A stretch of 30,530 bases of DNA, from the NCBI GenBank assembly GCA_000697335.1, contig JNEM01010770.1:1-30530 (forward strand), read 5' to 3'. The position numbers and the translations under genes are program-made. The notes beneath the pieces were generated by a model that saw nothing but the letters and a program-made list of their open reading frames with translations, ran no database searches and was not told the DNA's origin. Positions 10,609 to 20,037 of this stretch are shown here, piece after piece (the stretch's first letter is position 1; every line of letters begins with the position of its first letter). Origin of the DNA: Conidiobolus incongruus B7586. Lineage: Eukaryota > Entomophthoromycota > Entomophthoromycetes > Entomophthorales > Conidiobolaceae.

Positions 10609-12102
10609 TAATATTACATAAGTAATATTGAATTTAATTCAATGAAATTTAATCAAAACAAAATGAGATTAGTTTAAAATAATAAATGGAATGCTCTAGT
10701 AAAGAAAATAATCATATTTGTACATTATATTTCAACACTTATTCAATTACATGATTTCTCAGTGAAACTCGGTAATTATTGAAATGTCACCATTCAATAT
10801 TGGTAGAATATTTAGATTTTCTTTAAAGGACTGCTTGGATCATATTGAAAACAAATCATTATAGTCATATTCATTTATATTATACTATAATTGAGAATAT
10901 TGATTTAAGAAACCCTTAATTATGTACCAAAATATAAAATATAATTGGATATACTACCAGATGTTTATTTTAAATTCTCCTAAATTAATATATTTTATCT
11001 AGTGTTGGCCAAACCAACAGTGCTTCTTCGAAAACATTATTATGACTGCTAACTATTTGTTTTTCATTTAATATTAAATTAAATTATTTTTTATTTAATA
11101 CAAAGTTATTATATCAGTGAATTAAAAATAACTTAAAAATCAATGCTAATATTCTATTCAAGAGTATTATTTTGGAGATAAAGTATGAACAATTTCAATA
11201 AAAAATATTCTCATATAATTTTTTGATAAATTCTTAAAGCTAATATGAATTTGGAAAATTATTATACAAAGGCTGATATGATCCATTTAACTAATAAAAT
11301 TCTTTAGCCAAACACATTGTTTCATCGAAATCTGTTTTTTGCCAGCATTGTTTATATAAATAGGTATATCTCTTAATATTTTGAAATTTACTAAATAAAA
11401 TCTTATCATCATTTCTGAAAAAAATAAATATCATGGATTAGTATCCGAGTTTGACTCAAAGATTATTCAATGAAAATGTATTTAATTTATAGAAAAAAAT
11501 TGAAATATTATAATGCTAATCCATTCTATCGATCTCAAGCAATTTTCAAATTATAATCAAATTAAAATTATTGAATCCTGTTATTAATTTTGCATTATTA
11601 TTTAATACGCAAATTTTTAAAAATTCAATATGTCTCTCAAAATTATGTGGTATATTTTTAAACATAGTAATTTTTTAAAATAGCTTAAATGAAAATTGGT
11701 TAGAAATTCTAATAGTATTTATTCTTCCATATATATTAAATAATTTTTATCCAAGTTGTTATGATCAATAAATTTACACCTTATTATTACTTCAAAGTAT
11801 TTAACCTCTGTAATTAATTAATAATATATACCATTATTTCTATTAAATATATATATATATATCCAAGCTTCAAACAATCTCTGAATAAGTTCAAAAATTA
11901 AATATATCAAGTTTTTATAATCATAATTAAAATTAGATTACTACTAATTAATTGATTTTAATATTCAAAATTGAACAATTTTTTCATATATAATTAAAAT
12001 TTTGAATATAAATATAATGATATATAAAAATACCTTAAATATTATATTCAATTTTTAAACTGAATGAAAATGAAATTTAACTATTGATTGTTTTCCTAAT
12101 TA
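10609..12102. other. Gene-free AT-rich spacer between A2 and element C
   Basis: No supported gene. Two GC-richer patches, at about 11000-11050 and about 11285-11350, resemble each other (both contain GCCAAAC, then a TTCWTCGAAA-like block), which suggests an old duplicated fragment. The second patch is followed by TATATAAATA at about 11352, a TATA-like sequence with no gene after it. Confidence 0.4.
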
Positions 12103-13377
12103 CATTTGTAATTTGGTGGAGTTAATGTAAAACCAACTTTAAAAGGTAGTTAAAATTTCTAAAATTAATATAAATTAAGTATAGAATCTAATTTTACTTT
12201 TTGAATATAAATTTTTTACAATGGTACCACCAAAGCTTAATAATAATCTCTTAAGAAATATTATGTTATTTTATTTTGATTAAGTATATAAACTATCTAA
12301 GTCATGTAGAATTATTAATCAAGTATATGGTGAAGGTATTATTACTCTTAAATATTATTAAAAATAGTTTGTGTGTTTTTAAAATGATGATTATTATACT
12401 AAAGATAAACCACACATAGATAGAATAATAAAAGTATTTAATAAAGAAATATTAGATATTATGGAAACTCATACTAATTATAATTTAAAGGAATTTTCAA
12501 AGGTATTAAATATAAATCCTAGTCAATTATCAAAATAATTAAAAAAATTAATAAAGTTTAAAAAGTATCAAATTAAACACCCTATAAATTAATAATATTT
12601 GATAAGTTAGATAAATTAGCATATATTTCTTATTTACAAAATTTACAAAAAGATTTAGATTTCTTAAAAAACTTTATTATTACTAATAAAACATAGATAA
12701 TGTTTAATAATATAGTTTGTGAATATTATTAAATAACAAAAAAACAAAAGCTTAAAGTCAAGCAAAAAACAAATATATATGGAAAAAAATGATGTTAAAT
12801 ATATGGTAAGATTAGAAAGATATAATATATTATGAATTTAAAGAAGAAAAACAAAAGATAAATAAAGAATATTGTTTTGAAATAATCTAAAGATTATGTA
12901 AAACATTAAAAAAACAAAAACAAGAGTTTTTTTTAAATAAAGACTTAAATAATACATAAACTCTTATACTAATATATTATTATCATAATAATATAAAACC
13001 ACATATAATAGTTGAAACCTTATATATTTTAGATTATAATCAATTTAAACTATTACTATATCTAGCATACTCTCCTAATCTTATATCTAGTGATTTATAT
13101 TTCTTTAAATATTTTAAAAGATATTTAAAAAATAAAGTTTTTCAAAAACCTAACCAAATAGAAGTTGAATTTTTAAAATTTATTAAAACAATAGTAAAAG
13201 ATTTCTATAAAAAAAGGATATATAGCTAAATTAAAAGGTGGGAACTTATTTAAAAATATAAAGGTTGTTATATATCTAAAGATTAAAATATTAATATACT
13301 TTAATAAAAAAATCAATAAAAATAAAAATCAAAACTGATATTAATATTATTATTTTTTTAACTAAATTCTACAAATA
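12103..13377 (+). mobile_element. Mariner-type transposon C (cecropia/Mos1-like)
   Basis: A single decayed element of about 1.27 kb, recognised from its transposase. The proposed ends are less certain than for A or B. TA at 12101-12102 is followed by CATTTGTAATTT, and TA at 13378-13379 is preceded by a sequence that reads inward as TATTTGTAGAATTT. The internal gene is a different mariner lineage from family A, closer to Mos1/SETMAR-type transposases. I see no second copy in the window. Confidence 0.72.
12221..13286 (+). pseudogene. Mariner C transposase pseudogene
   Basis: The ATG at 12221 is followed by LRNIMLFYF, then SCRIINQVYGEGIITLK, the N-terminal helix-turn-helix typical of Mos1/SETMAR mariners. 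A KDKP-RxGRP-like hinge reads KDKPHIDR, followed by NPSQLSK-stop-LKKL. The second catalytic block reads YHNNIKPHIIVETL at about 12978 (consensus HHDNARPHxAxxT, Asp replaced by Asn). The third reads AYSPNLISSDLYFFK at about 13066 (consensus YSPDLAPSDYHLF), where the Ser-Asp of the catalytic site survives. The frame ends at TAA 13284-13286. There are several indels besides stops, and the stops again often fall at Gln and Trp positions, for example Y-stop-K-stop-F against CQKWF. Confidence 0.82.
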
Positions 13378-14544
13378 TAAAATAAAAATTATCTTAATAA
13401 TTATAAATAACAATATATTATTATGGTTTTTAAAGTTATATCATTATTTATTGTCACAGATTCATAACCATTCTCAGAATTCCCATAAATCATAACGCGA
13501 ATCATTCTCCTATAATTAGTTAGACAATATAACCTTCTACAGGTAGGTGGACTCTAGTGTAGTCAGTCTGTTGATCAACCTTTCTTGGTTCAGCTTCCTC
13601 TGCACCCTGACTCTGCTCTATTAGTCCAATAAATCTAGTAAGCATCCAGTACATTTATCTTATATCTATATCACTAATTTATAAATAGTTTACATAGTTT
13701 AATAAAGTTTAAACTATAAGTTTGCTATAATTTTAGTTGGATATAACATCAGCCAACCTTTTCTTAAACACTCTTGCTAAGGTATATTAGTGAGCATTAA
13801 CAACTTATTAGTAATCTCACCACTTAATTATTTAATTACCTTGAATTATCAGAGTAGTTAAGTAAAAAATATTTTTAAAAAATTTAAACTACCTATATAA
13901 TAAAAAAAATAATATTTACTAACCTTTAATAACTTTGATTATATTTTAAAAGTCAAAATTCAATTTGATGAAGCTTTTAGATTAAAAGATCTTACATTAT
14001 GATACTGTGTATAATTGGTTGACATGGTATAATAATATTTGCAAAATGTGATCACATTAACTCACTGCAATTGGCCATTTTAGTTCTCCACTTCCTTATT
14101 TGGATGCGAACAAAATTAGGAAAACATTCAATAACAATGAATTTAAACGTGGTATAAATTAATATAAAAGATAATTTGAAACATTCCTCTTAGCTTTCTG
14201 ATCTGAAATTAAAACTATCTTTTATTTCAGAGATTGTAGTCCAATCAATTTCAAGTTTCAAAATATGAAAAATAGAATATTGTAATTAAATGAATTTTTA
14301 CCATAAAATCAACTACATTAATTCAAAAAAATTAAACCATAAACAAAACAGTTAACAAAGATATATAATTACTGAGTATAAAAATGTTTGAACAGTTCAA
14401 TATACTGGCTATTGAAAATTAATTTTTTATCTAAATCAATTAATATACTCTGAATAATAGAAATACTCAACAAAAAAATTAAACTTTATAAAAATCTTTA
14501 GAGAATTATTAATAGAAAAAAAGTTGAAATTTATTAAATATACA
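13378..14544. other. Spacer with a GC-richer minus-strand patch, then the hydrolase promoter region
   Basis: At about 13470-13690 the composition rises and one minus-strand frame is open for about 45 codons. It contains LTRFIGLIEQSQGAEEAEPR and looks coding. If a 70-nt intron with a CTAAC branch-like motif is assumed near 13500-13570, the frame would end at ENDSRYDLWEF. Just upstream on the same strand, at about 13760-13790, is another short stretch, LARVFKKRLADVIS. No family is recognised. It may be a gene remnant. From about 13860 on the DNA is plain AT-rich upstream sequence of the hydrolase. Confidence 0.35.
14377..14384 (+). promoter_or_regulatory. Possible TATA box of the first hydrolase gene
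   Basis: TATAAAAA lies about 160 nt upstream of the ATG at 14545. In sequence this AT-rich such a match carries little weight, so this is only a position to compare with transcript data. Confidence 0.2.
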
Positions 14545-16032
14545 ATGTTTTGGTACGATCTGTTAACCTCAGGAATCAATTTCCTTCGATATATATGTCA
14601 ATTTGGCATTGGAATTCCATTTTGTATGATTTTCACAATTCCTTTGACGATGATAAAAATCGCTCCAAGAATATCAATACTAATGGCGACCCTAAAAGAA
14701 CCAAGTTCAACAAACTGGAGCCCATTATATGAATTAATTGCTAAATTTATAAAATCTCTATTCGCAATTCTTCCTGAAATACCTATTCACGAGGCGCAGT
14801 TTTTGAGCTCAATTTGCAAGGATTTGCCATATCCAGGACTTAATATCCAACATATTAAAGTACCTGATCGTTTTCGAGAACAAGCACATATATTTTTGAA
14901 AAACAATTTTGAGCGTAAATATGGCAATTATCCTCAACTTGATTATGAGCATTGGAAGCTGTCAGATCCACTTGAAATTCAATCAATTAAAACACAATAC
15001 TCAAAAGATAAACAGCCGCGATGTGTAATATACTACATTCATGGGGGTGCTTATACACTAGGTCATACATGTAATTATAATCATATATTTAGCGATTTAT
15101 CAAAGGATTCCTCTAGCGAAATAATTGGTATCAATTATAGGCTTGGTCCAAAATATACCATCACAAGTATTATAGAAGATGTCCTCGCCGTTTATTTCTA
15201 TATAATCGCACCAAAGCACGAATTTGGAAAAGGAATTAATAGCTCTAAAATGATAATTGGTGGTGATAGCGCAGGTGGGGGGCTTTCAGCTAACCTGGTT
15301 CATATTCTAAAAAATTTTGGAAAACCTCAGCCAGGTGGGATGTTCTTATGGTCTGCTTCAATCGATTTGACATTTACACAACCTTCAAGAGATGAAAATA
15401 GTTATCGTGACATCTTACCTGATATTATTAAACCTCCAATCTTGTTAGGAAATGGGTTAAAATTGGACTCTAATGAGTTTGTATTCATGTATAAACAAGC
15501 ATCTCAGGAAATAAAACGTCGTATGGAAACAGATGGTGCGCCACTTGGTCCTAAGGAAATATACCAATTTCCAGAAATCACTCCTGTATTTGATCCAAAT
15601 ATGGAAAATCTACCACCAACTCTGATCATTACAGGAGATAGGGATGCATTTAGAGATTCTTCAATAATTTATGGCAAACGTAGAGCAGAAACCGAAATTG
15701 GCCACAGAACTGGAAGTACAGCAATTCCCAATGTTCAAACCATAATATATGAAGATATGACTCATGCATTTATGGCATTGATTGGTGATTCGCGAATCTC
15801 TTCAGCAGTACAAGCAACAGGTGAATTTATTGATCAAATTATTCGGGTTAGTGATAATATTGATCTGTCATCAAAACGGTATAATTATTTACCCGATTAT
15901 AGAAAGGCATATATTAATACAACTTACAATATGTATTGGAATAATTTGCAAGGTGTCACTGTGCCGTGGGAGTCTCCTTACAGAGTTTCCCCTTTCCCAA
16001 ATGGAAATCATTTAGTGACTACATCGAATTAA
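14545..16032 (+). CDS. Alpha/beta hydrolase, HSL family (steryl-ester/lipid esterase-like), 495 aa
   Basis: Predicted serine esterase of the hormone-sensitive-lipase (alpha/beta hydrolase 3) group, probably acting on acetylated sterols or other lipid esters at a membrane. The oxyanion-hole motif HGGA is at 166-169. The nucleophile is Ser242 in GGDSAGGG, the likely acid is Asp367 in GDRDAFRDS, and the likely base is His407 in DMTHAFM. The first 45 residues are hydrophobic and may anchor the protein in the ER membrane. The gene is intronless and complete. The frame extends seven codons further upstream to a TTG at 14524, but the first ATG is at 14545, and that start is chosen. A paralogue lies at 26575-27978 on the other strand. 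The tail (YNMYWN, GVTVPWESPY, PFPNGNHLVT) is nearly identical in the two. Its codons are more AT-rich than the paralogue's, matching its position inside the transposon island. Confidence 0.92.
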   Translation: MFWYDLLTSGINFLRYICQFGIGIPFCMIFTIPLTMIKIAPRISILMATLKEPSSTNWSPLYELIAKFIKSLFAILPEIPIHEAQFLSSICKDLPYPGLNIQHIKVPDRFREQAHIFLKNNFERKYGNYPQLDYEHWKLSDPLEIQSIKTQYSKDKQPRCVIYYIHGGAYTLGHTCNYNHIFSDLSKDSSSEIIGINYRLGPKYTITSIIEDVLAVYFYIIAPKHEFGKGINSSKMIIGGDSAGGGLSANLVHILKNFGKPQPGGMFLWSASIDLTFTQPSRDENSYRDILPDIIKPPILLGNGLKLDSNEFVFMYKQASQEIKRRMETDGAPLGPKEIYQFPEITPVFDPNMENLPPTLIITGDRDAFRDSSIIYGKRRAETEIGHRTGSTAIPNVQTIIYEDMTHAFMALIGDSRISSAVQATGEFIDQIIRVSDNIDLSSKRYNYLPDYRKAYINTTYNMYWNNLQGVTVPWESPYRVSPFPNGNHLVTTSN

Positions 16033-16724
16033 ACTATAAGTAGGAATTAATGGGTTATAAAAAAGTTAATCTGATTGAACTTTAAATTGGCAATTTTACA
16101 ATTTGGTAATTTAAATTCAGATAAAACAAATAAAAATTAGAATTCAGCAGAATATATCGATTATTTATAATTTTCACTTTAAATAATTTTAATTGAAAAA
16201 ATATTTCAATAATTAAATATAATTATCAGGATAAATTTTATGAAATTAATACACAATATGTTAATTCCATGTTCAAGTTTCATGAATTTATCTTTGCAAT
16301 TCATAATTTTTAAATTTTAAACTTGTCATATCATGTATTAATTAAAAATGTTATTAACCTTATATATTATATATTTTTGATATATTTTGTATTAAATATA
16401 TTTTAAACTAAATGATTTACACAATGAGTACATGATATATTCTATTATAATAATATTCAATTATATATTTAGTTATTATTTTTTAAGTGAATAATCATAA
16501 TATAAAGAATAAATTAACTCAAAATCTTTAATTAAGCTAAATCATATTTTAAAATAATTAGTCAAGATTATGATGGAAATATATTCCATAATTACTCAAT
16601 TTCTATATTATATAGAAATAATATAATATTGATAATTCTAATTTAAAAAAAGTTAATCAATAGCAGAAAATAATATGAAAGTTAATGATATATTCTATAA
16701 TTCAAAATGAGTATGATATTATTA
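16033..16724. other. AT-rich spacer downstream of the first hydrolase
   Basis: No gene or recognisable repeat. A short ATT repeat lies at about 16717-16735, next to the inferred left end of mariner A3. Confidence 0.45.
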
Positions 16725-17925
16725 TTATTATTTTATAATTAAAATAGTTGGAGTTTTTTGTGATTGAAAAAAAAATAAATATTTAAATATATAATATATA
16801 AAAATAAATAAAAAAGATAAAATTAATAATTTCTTTTATTTCTAATAACTTTTTGCTATATTTTTGGCAAAGCTTTAATACTTGAAAAATAGTTTTTTAT
16901 TAAAGATTAAAATTTAATATTTTATAAATTAATTAAATTTTCTTATAGAAATTTTCTTTCCTATAAACTAGTTTTTTAATTGCTTAAAACAATTATAATT
17001 AAATAGGTTTTAATCTAAAAAATATACTAGATATGGTAATTTTTTCTAGTTATTTTTGATTAGAAAGTTTTTTATAGCTTTAGTTTTATATATTTTATAA
17101 TTATTATATAAAATAAATAATGTATTTAATTTATATTAAGAATATTATTTAAAAATTATTTTATTTAAAAAAATAATATATAATTTACTATTAATTAATT
17201 TTCCTTATGATATTAAATAAAATAATTATTTATCATTATAATTTATTATAATAATTAATATTTACTTATATTTAATACTTATTTATTAAAATTTATAAAA
17301 AGGATTAATTTAATATAACTTAATATCTTATTTTATTTTTAAGTAAAGGATTATATAAATAAATTTAAAACTTATTAATTATAGGTATTTATTGTAAAAA
17401 CTTTTGTTTTTAGTTATACTTTAATAAGTTTAGCTTAACTATAGCTATTTTAATTTTTTTAAGGTTTTTGTTAAATTATAAAATATTTATTTTATATTTT
17501 TATTAATTAATCTATATTTAAACTTAAATATATACAATATGCTTATATAATGAATATCAAATTATTTTAATAATTGTTGAACTAAAATAAAAAGATATTT
17601 CTTAATATATTTTTTTATTTTATTAATAAATAAAAAAATAACAATAAAAATTTATTTTTTAAATTTTAATATATTATAAATAATAACCCTTTTAGCATTA
17701 AAATTACAAATCTAATAATATATAGTAGTTTTAAATAAAACACCATCTTTATAAGCTATTTATAAGATTTAAATAATTTAAAGGATTTATGGTTAAGTTT
17801 TAAAGATATAAAAATAAAAACCTTTTGATAATCACTATTTAGTTTAATATAATTAAATTTAAATATAAATTTTAAAATCAATATATTTTAATAAAGAAAT
17901 AATTAAAATTAAATATATATATATA

Positions 17926-17960
17926 CACTAACCTGCAAAAGTGAGTCATAAAATCAAAAA
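17926..17960 (+). repeat. Element B left outer inverted repeat
   Basis: CACTAACCTGC, then AAAAGTGAGTCATAAAATC, ending in an A-run. It pairs with 19463-19497 on the opposite strand. Its core GTGAGT(C/T)ATAAA is repeated in the inner sites. Confidence 0.88.
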
Positions 17961-18114
17961 TATATATATTTTAATTAATAACTAAAACAATTATATATAT
18001 TAGATTACTTGAAACTATAATATATAATTAAGGTATATTATTTAATAATAAATAAATATATTTAAATATATTTAGTAAATTATTAGCAAAAATATTAACC
18101 CTTAATATTTAACC

Positions 18115-18150
18115 AAGGTGAGTTATAAATTTACAGGTTTTTGAGATAAA
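18115..18150 (+). repeat. Element B left inner repeat (IR/DR)
   Basis: AAGGTGAGTTATAAATTT, then ACAGGTTTTTGAGATAAA. It starts 189 bp inside the left end and matches the inverse of 19273-19310 almost perfectly. It shares GTGAGTTATAAA with the outer repeat in the same orientation. Confidence 0.8.
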
Positions 18151-18244
18151 GGGATATATTTAACAATATATAACTATATCTTTTTTCTTTCTTTGTTATT
18201 ATTTTATATAATATTTTACAGATATACTAAATTTTTTTTATTAG

Positions 18245-19267
18245 TATCATTATACCTAAATCCCTCTCTAAAAAAATCTACTTGTGTATTAATTAACTTT
18301 ATAAAAAAGGTAAATCAACTTATGATATTGTTAGAATTATTAGTGTTAGCTAGTTTATTATAGTTAAAGTTGTTAAGAATAATAATAAAGAAACATTTAA
18401 ACCTAAACTTAAATGTGTTAAAATTATAGATGAACATAATGAGAAGTATATCTATAGGTTAATTAATACAGGTAAGTGTGGTACTACTGTAGAAATATAA
18501 CAAGAATTATAAAACTATACAAGAATATTGGTTAGCACTGATACTATTATATGTGTTTTATATTAGCATGGATACTACTTACACCTTAAGAAAAAACACC
18601 CCCAACTAAAGAAATCCCATTATAAAGTTAGGTAAGAGTTTAAATATCACCACTAATATTAAACTGAAACTAATTAGAGTAAGGTTATTTAATCTAATGA
18701 AACAAAAATATACCTTAGTAAATTTAATAGAAAAGCTAGATGCTTTAGAAAAAATATAAAACTACTTTATAACTATCATGTTAATTCTACCTAAAAGTAT
18801 AGTGGTGGGTTAATTATTATTTGAGATATATATTGTCTTTAGATATAGGGTATCTTTATAAAGTTAATAGGGGAATTAATATTGAGATGTATTAAAGTAT
18901 TCTAAACAATGAATTGAAAAAAACCATTGAATAGTATAGGTTAAACAAATCTGATGTTATTTTCCAGTAAGATAATGCCTCTTGCTATACTATAGCTTCT
19001 ACTACCAAATAGCTTAAAAATAATAAGATAACAGTTATGAAGTAGCTTTTTTAATTTCCTAACCTTAATTTAATTAAATACCTTTAGGATTAGTTAAAAA
19101 AAGTTATTAAAGCTTTCCCCCCAGTAAAAAATTTAAATCAACTTTAAAAATATGTTCAAGAAGCATAGAACAAGATTAACCTTTTTTAGTGTAAAAAGTT
19201 AGTTGATTCTATACCCTACAAACTTAAAGAAGTTAGAAAAGCTAAAGGTAGATATACTAAATTTTAA
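18245..19267 (+). pseudogene. Tc1-type DD34E transposase pseudogene (element B)
   Basis: The translated frame follows a Tc1 transposase from end to end. The paired-like N-terminal region contains LYKKGKSTYDIVRII. The second DNA-binding helix region contains NEKYIYRLINTGKCGTTVEI. The first catalytic block reads SKVI-stop-SNETKIYL at about 18680 (consensus WSDET, Asp replaced by Asn). The second reads VIFQ-stop-DNASCYT at about 18956 and keeps its Asp. The third reads FPNLNLIKYL-stop-D at about 19058, where the consensus SPDLNPIEYLWD has Glu and this copy has Lys. The spacing between the second and third catalytic sites is 34 residues. The end AKGRYTKF plus TAA at 19265-19267 matches Tc1. Length is about 340 codons. 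Internal stops fall at Gln and Trp positions. No unambiguous ATG remains at the start, so 18245 is approximate. Confidence 0.88.
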
Positions 19268-19272
19268 TTTTT

Positions 19273-19310
19273 TTTTATCACCAAAAACCTACAAATTTAT
19301 AACTCATCTT
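19273..19310 (-). repeat. Element B right inner repeat (IR/DR)
   Basis: Read on the minus strand: AAGATGAGTTATAAATTT, then GTAGGTTTTTGGTGATAAAA. It begins 187 bp inside the right end, mirroring the left inner repeat, and lies a few bases after the transposase stop codon. Confidence 0.8.
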
Positions 19311-19462
19311 AAGTAAAATTTAAAGGTTTATATTTTAACCAATTAATAGCTAAATATCATCATTTAATGATATATATAACTAATAAATATAATAGATTTT
19401 AATTATTTAATTTAGGTTTATTTCATTAAATATTAATCAAGTTATTAGTAAAAATATAAGTG

Positions 19463-19497
19463 TTTTTGATTTTATAACTCACTTTTGTAGGTTAGTG
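19463..19497 (-). repeat. Element B right outer inverted repeat
   Basis: Read inward from 19497: CACTAACCTACAAAAGTGAG, then TTATAAAATCAAAAA. It differs from the left repeat at two positions. Confidence 0.88.
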
Positions 19498-19621
19498 TAT
19501 ATATATATAGTTTGAAAATATTTATTTTCCTATATATTTTATATATAAATAATTTTCCAAAATATATAATATGTTTGAAAAGTTAGAAATTAAAAAATTT
19601 GCCATTTTATAATTTCTATAC

Positions 19622-20037
19622 TAATAATTAAAGTTATTGTTAATTTAATTCTAATTGTTATAATATTTCTATTAATTTATTACTCTAATTTTAAACTCCT
19701 TATATAATATATACTATATAGCAACAAGTAATATTTAAATATATTAAATTACTTTAATAAATAGAATAAATATAATACAAATTAAAAATAATTGAGCAAA
19801 CTTTTAGTTTATTGATTTTACTTGTTTTATCTAATAACATCAAAAGATTTTTCAATCTCAAATCATTATATATATATCTTAAGTTAATTATAACTATACC
19901 TAAGAGTTAATAAATATTATTATTTAAAAAGGAATATATATAACTTTTGAAATTAACCAATATATTTTAAAAATCAAAATCAAAAACAATTATAATTGAA
20001 TCTGACATAAATAAATCAACTTGAATATATAATATTA
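19622..20037. other. AT-rich spacer between mariner copies A3 and A4
   Basis: About 0.4 kb without a gene. A CAATTATAATTG palindrome lies at about 19987-19998, and the same 12-mer occurs downstream of A1 at about 7850. In DNA of this composition the coincidence may be chance. Confidence 0.4.

Larger units (their letters stand above)
17926..19497 (+). mobile_element. Tc1-type transposon B (DD34E) nested in mariner A3
   Basis: A 1572-bp element bounded by TA at 17924-17925 and 19498-19499. The terminal inverted repeats of about 35 bp begin CACTAACCTGCAAAAGTGAG on the left and CACTAACCTACAAAAGTGAG on the right, with only two differences. It landed in the TA-rich leader of A3, about 125 bp from that element's 5' end, so it is younger than A3. 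Each end also carries an inner repeat, giving the IR/DR layout known from Sleeping Beauty-type Tc1 elements. The transposase fills the space between the inner repeats. The element cannot code for an intact transposase now. Confidence 0.9.
16725..19621 (-). mobile_element. Mariner-family copy A3, interrupted by element B
   Basis: Read on the minus strand, this is another family A mariner. Its 5' inverted repeat ends at 19621 (inward: GTATAGAAATTATAAAATGG) with TA at 19622-19623. Its 3' end lies near 16725-16760 and contains the same TTTTCAATCACAAAAAA segment as A2. Without the 1572-bp insertion at 17926-19497 its length is about 1325 bp, a full-size copy. The transposase remnant (about 16820-17830, minus) has many stop codons. 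Compared with A1, many C residues are now T, for example ACAAACAG in A1 (about 6690) against ATAAATAG here (about 17757-17764, minus). The exact left end is uncertain by about 20 bp. Confidence 0.8.

Noticed and set aside
6601-19267. TAA/TAG in transposase frames read as Gln, meaning a reassigned genetic code
   Set aside because: The intact host genes end in TAA or TAG, have no such codons inside, and encode Gln with CAA/CAG. Trp sites are hit as well. Directional C-to-T mutation explains both.
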